Origin: Stomorhina lunata
Lineage: Eukaryota; Arthropoda; Insecta; Diptera; Rhiniidae
DNA: 64,000 bases
Direction of reading: 5' to 3'
NCBI GenBank assembly: GCA_933228675.1
Contig: OW121741.1
Coordinates: 118,679,734-118,743,733 of the forward strand
This document shows positions 62,626 through 64,000 of this stretch, in pieces; the first letter of the stretch is position 1; each line of letters opens with the position of its first letter. The notes beneath the pieces are model-generated. The model had not been told where the DNA came from, ran no database searches, and saw only the letters and a list, made by a program, of their open reading frames with translations. Both the position numbers and the translations under genes were made by a program.

Positions 62626-62946
62626 TACAAACATTTTTCTATAAAAAATTTTTCCTTAGAAATTTTTTTAATGCATTTTTTTATAAAAAATATTTTATAT
62701 CATACACATTTTTTTTTTCGAAAACTTTTCATGGTATGAAAATTTTTCTATAGAAAATTTTTTTTGGTATAAAAATGTTTCTATAGAAAATTTTTTATTG
62801 TATAAAATTTTTTCTATAGAAAATTGTTTATGCTATAAAAATTTTTCTATAGAAAAATTTTTGTGGCATAAAAAATTTTCTATAAAAAATTTTTTATCGT
62901 ATAAATATTTTTCAAAAAATAACAAATTAGTCGGGATGTAAATATT
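62626..62946 (+). repeat. Satellite F, middle block
   Basis: 32-bp units (TTTTTCTATAGAAAATTTTT plus a TATGGTATAAAAA linker) from 62628 to about 62918, then about 28 bases of other sequence (AACAAATTAGTCGGGATGTA) before the palindrome. Confidence 0.9.
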
Positions 62947-63229
62947 ATTCAAAAAGAAGTGTATTTGCATTTGATCCCAAATCTGTTACATTTATTTATT
63001 AATGTAACAGACCAATTTATTGATAAAAAGCCAAAAAATGTTTGCGGAGAAACTGTCTAAATTAGGGATAATCCTCCTGAAGAGATGGCTTAACCAACCA
63101 TCGAAACGCGTCGAGGAATTTGGTTTCTCCGCAAACATTTTTTGGCTTTTTATCAATAAATTGGTCTGTTACATTAATAAATAAATGTAACAGATTTGGG
63201 ATCAAATGCAAATACACTTCTTTTTGAAT
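62947..63229. mobile_element. Perfect 107-bp inverted repeat element with ribozyme loop
   Basis: Left arm 62947-63053 and right arm 63123-63229 appear to be exact reverse complements over 107 bp (outer ends ATTCAAAAAGAAGTG and CACTTCTTTTTGAAT; inner ends TTTGCGGAGAAAC and GTTTCTCCGCAAA). The loop is 69 bp (63054-63122). The arms are not satellite sequence and carry no ORF. The element sits inside satellite F, whose units resume right after the right arm. No certain target duplication; AAATATT occurs on both sides. A hammerhead-like motif fills the loop. It may be a solo terminal piece of a Penelope-like retroelement or a foldback element; this is inference. Confidence 0.85.
63059..63121 (+). 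ncRNA. Type I hammerhead ribozyme candidate
   Basis: All conserved core bases are present in order: CTGAAGA at 63077-63083 (CUGANGA box); stem II GATGG (63084-63088) with CCATC (63098-63102) and a 9-base loop; GAA at 63103-63105; A63106-T63111 as the obligatory first pair of stem III; and C63112 at the cleavage position. Stem I pairs TCCTC (63072-63076) with GAGGA (63113-63117), then an internal loop on the 5' side (63063-63071), then AAAT/ATTT. Stem III is minimal: A63106-C63107 with G63110-T63111 and a 2-base loop, or ACGCGT pairing with itself between two molecules. Short-stem-III hammerheads are known in Penelope-like retroelements and were reported to act as dimers. Predicted cleavage follows C63112. 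Activity is untested. Confidence 0.85.
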
Positions 63230-64000
63230 AAATATTTTTCTATAGAAAATTTTTTATGGTATAAAAATTTTTCTATAGACAATTTTTTATACCATAAAAC
63301 ATTTACCATAAAACTTGTTTAGCTTAAAATGATCTTGTTTAGCTTAAAATGTTTTATGGTATAAAAATTTTCCTATAGAAAATTTTTATGGTATACAAAT
63401 TTTTCTATAAAAATTTTTATGGTATACAAACTTTTCTATAAAAAAAATTTTATGGTATAATATTTTTTCTATAGAATTTTTTTTTTATGGTATAAACATC
63501 TTTTAGAGATAATTTTGTATGGTATAAACATTTTTTTATAGAAAATTTTTTAATGGTATAAAAACGTTTCTATAAAAAATTGTTTATCATATAAAAATGT
63601 TTCTATAGAAAATTTTTTATGGTATAAAAATTTTTCTATAGAAAATTTTTATGGTACAAAAATTTTTCTATAGAAAATGTTTTATGGTTCAAAAATTTTT
63701 CTATAGAAAATTTTTTATGGTATAAAATCGTTTCTATAAAAATATTTTTATGGTATAAAAATTTTCTTTAGAAAATTTTTAATGGTATACAAATTTTTCT
63801 ACAGAAAATTTTATATCGTACAAAAATTTTTTATAGAAAATTTTTTATGGCATAAAAATTTTTCTATTGAAAATTTTTTATGGTATACAAATTTTTCTAT
63901 AGAAAATTTTTTATGGTATAAACATTTTTCTATAGAAAATTTTTTATGGTTAAAAAATTTTTCTATAGAAAAATTTTTATGGTATAAAAATTTTTCTCTA
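63230..64000 (+). repeat. 32-bp minisatellite array (satellite F, right block)
   Basis: Units of about 32 bp: core TTTTCTATAGAAAA, then TTTTTTATGGTATAAAAA. It shares the palindromic core with satellite E but has TATGGTATA in the linker instead of TATCAAAA. Runs off the right edge of the window. Confidence 0.95.
63284..63367. repeat. 21-bp inverted repeat with internal 18-bp duplication
   Basis: TTTTTATACCATAAAACATT plus T (63284-63304) and its exact reverse complement at 63347-63367 mark an inverted satellite F piece. Between them CTTGTTTAGCTTAAAATG occurs twice in tandem (63314-63331 and 63333-63350, separated by one or two bases). Confidence 0.85.

Noticed and set aside
62947..63229. MicroRNA precursor
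   Set aside because: Perfect 107-bp arms with a 69-base structured loop are far larger than a typical precursor; an inverted-repeat element with a ribozyme loop explains it better.

Overview
This window is non-coding, strongly AT-rich eukaryotic DNA. I see no credible host protein-coding gene. It looks like repeat-dense intergenic, intronic or heterochromatic sequence from a fly (Diptera, plausibly a calyptrate such as a blow fly or house fly relative). The evidence is several mini-me/DINE-like elements with GTCY microsatellites, two decayed mariner-type transposons, a decayed non-LTR retrotransposon, and long A/T minisatellites. The species call is inference.

Layout. 1-3409 is a 29-bp minisatellite (satellite A). 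It returns inverted at 5095-5957, flips direction at a hairpin junction, and returns again at 17838-19781. 7469-9310 is a GTCY-bearing dispersed element with a roughly 430-bp TGTC microsatellite. 10342-15450 is a nest: fragments of a non-LTR retrotransposon (endonuclease start near 10342, reverse transcriptase 13060-15436), a 2.3-kb element between them (10482-12807), and a mariner-like element (14249-15138) inserted into the reverse transcriptase. 16653-17530 is another hairpin-ended dispersed element. 21026-23720 is satellite B (28 bp, GATC-centred palindrome). 25891-26619 and 26729-26912 are inverted-repeat elements. 27964-35760 holds satellites C (31 bp) and D (29 bp).

37066-44240 is a second GTCY element whose internal part has been amplified into five head-to-tail units of about 1.37 kb. 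44998-45814 and 58287-59067 are copies of one hairpin-ended element in opposite orientation. 46230-47540 and 48600-49720 are two copies of one repeat family facing each other around a GACA microsatellite and a tRNA-like sequence. 52800-54060 and 56915-58285 are satellite E in opposite orientations. 59206-59490 is a CATC microsatellite. 61255-64000 is satellite F, interrupted by a dead mariner-like element (61354-62625, TA target duplication, first catalytic Asp changed to Gly) and by a perfect 107-bp inverted repeat (62947-63229).

Most notable: the 69-base loop of that inverted repeat contains a sequence with every conserved core nucleotide of a type I hammerhead ribozyme (63072-63117). Its stem I runs into the 107-bp arms, and its stem III is the self-complementary ACGCGT. 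Short-stem-III hammerheads of this kind are known from Penelope-like retroelements, but no Penelope coding sequence is visible here. The other recurring theme is that six different minisatellites all have 28-32 bp periods built on an A/T palindrome.
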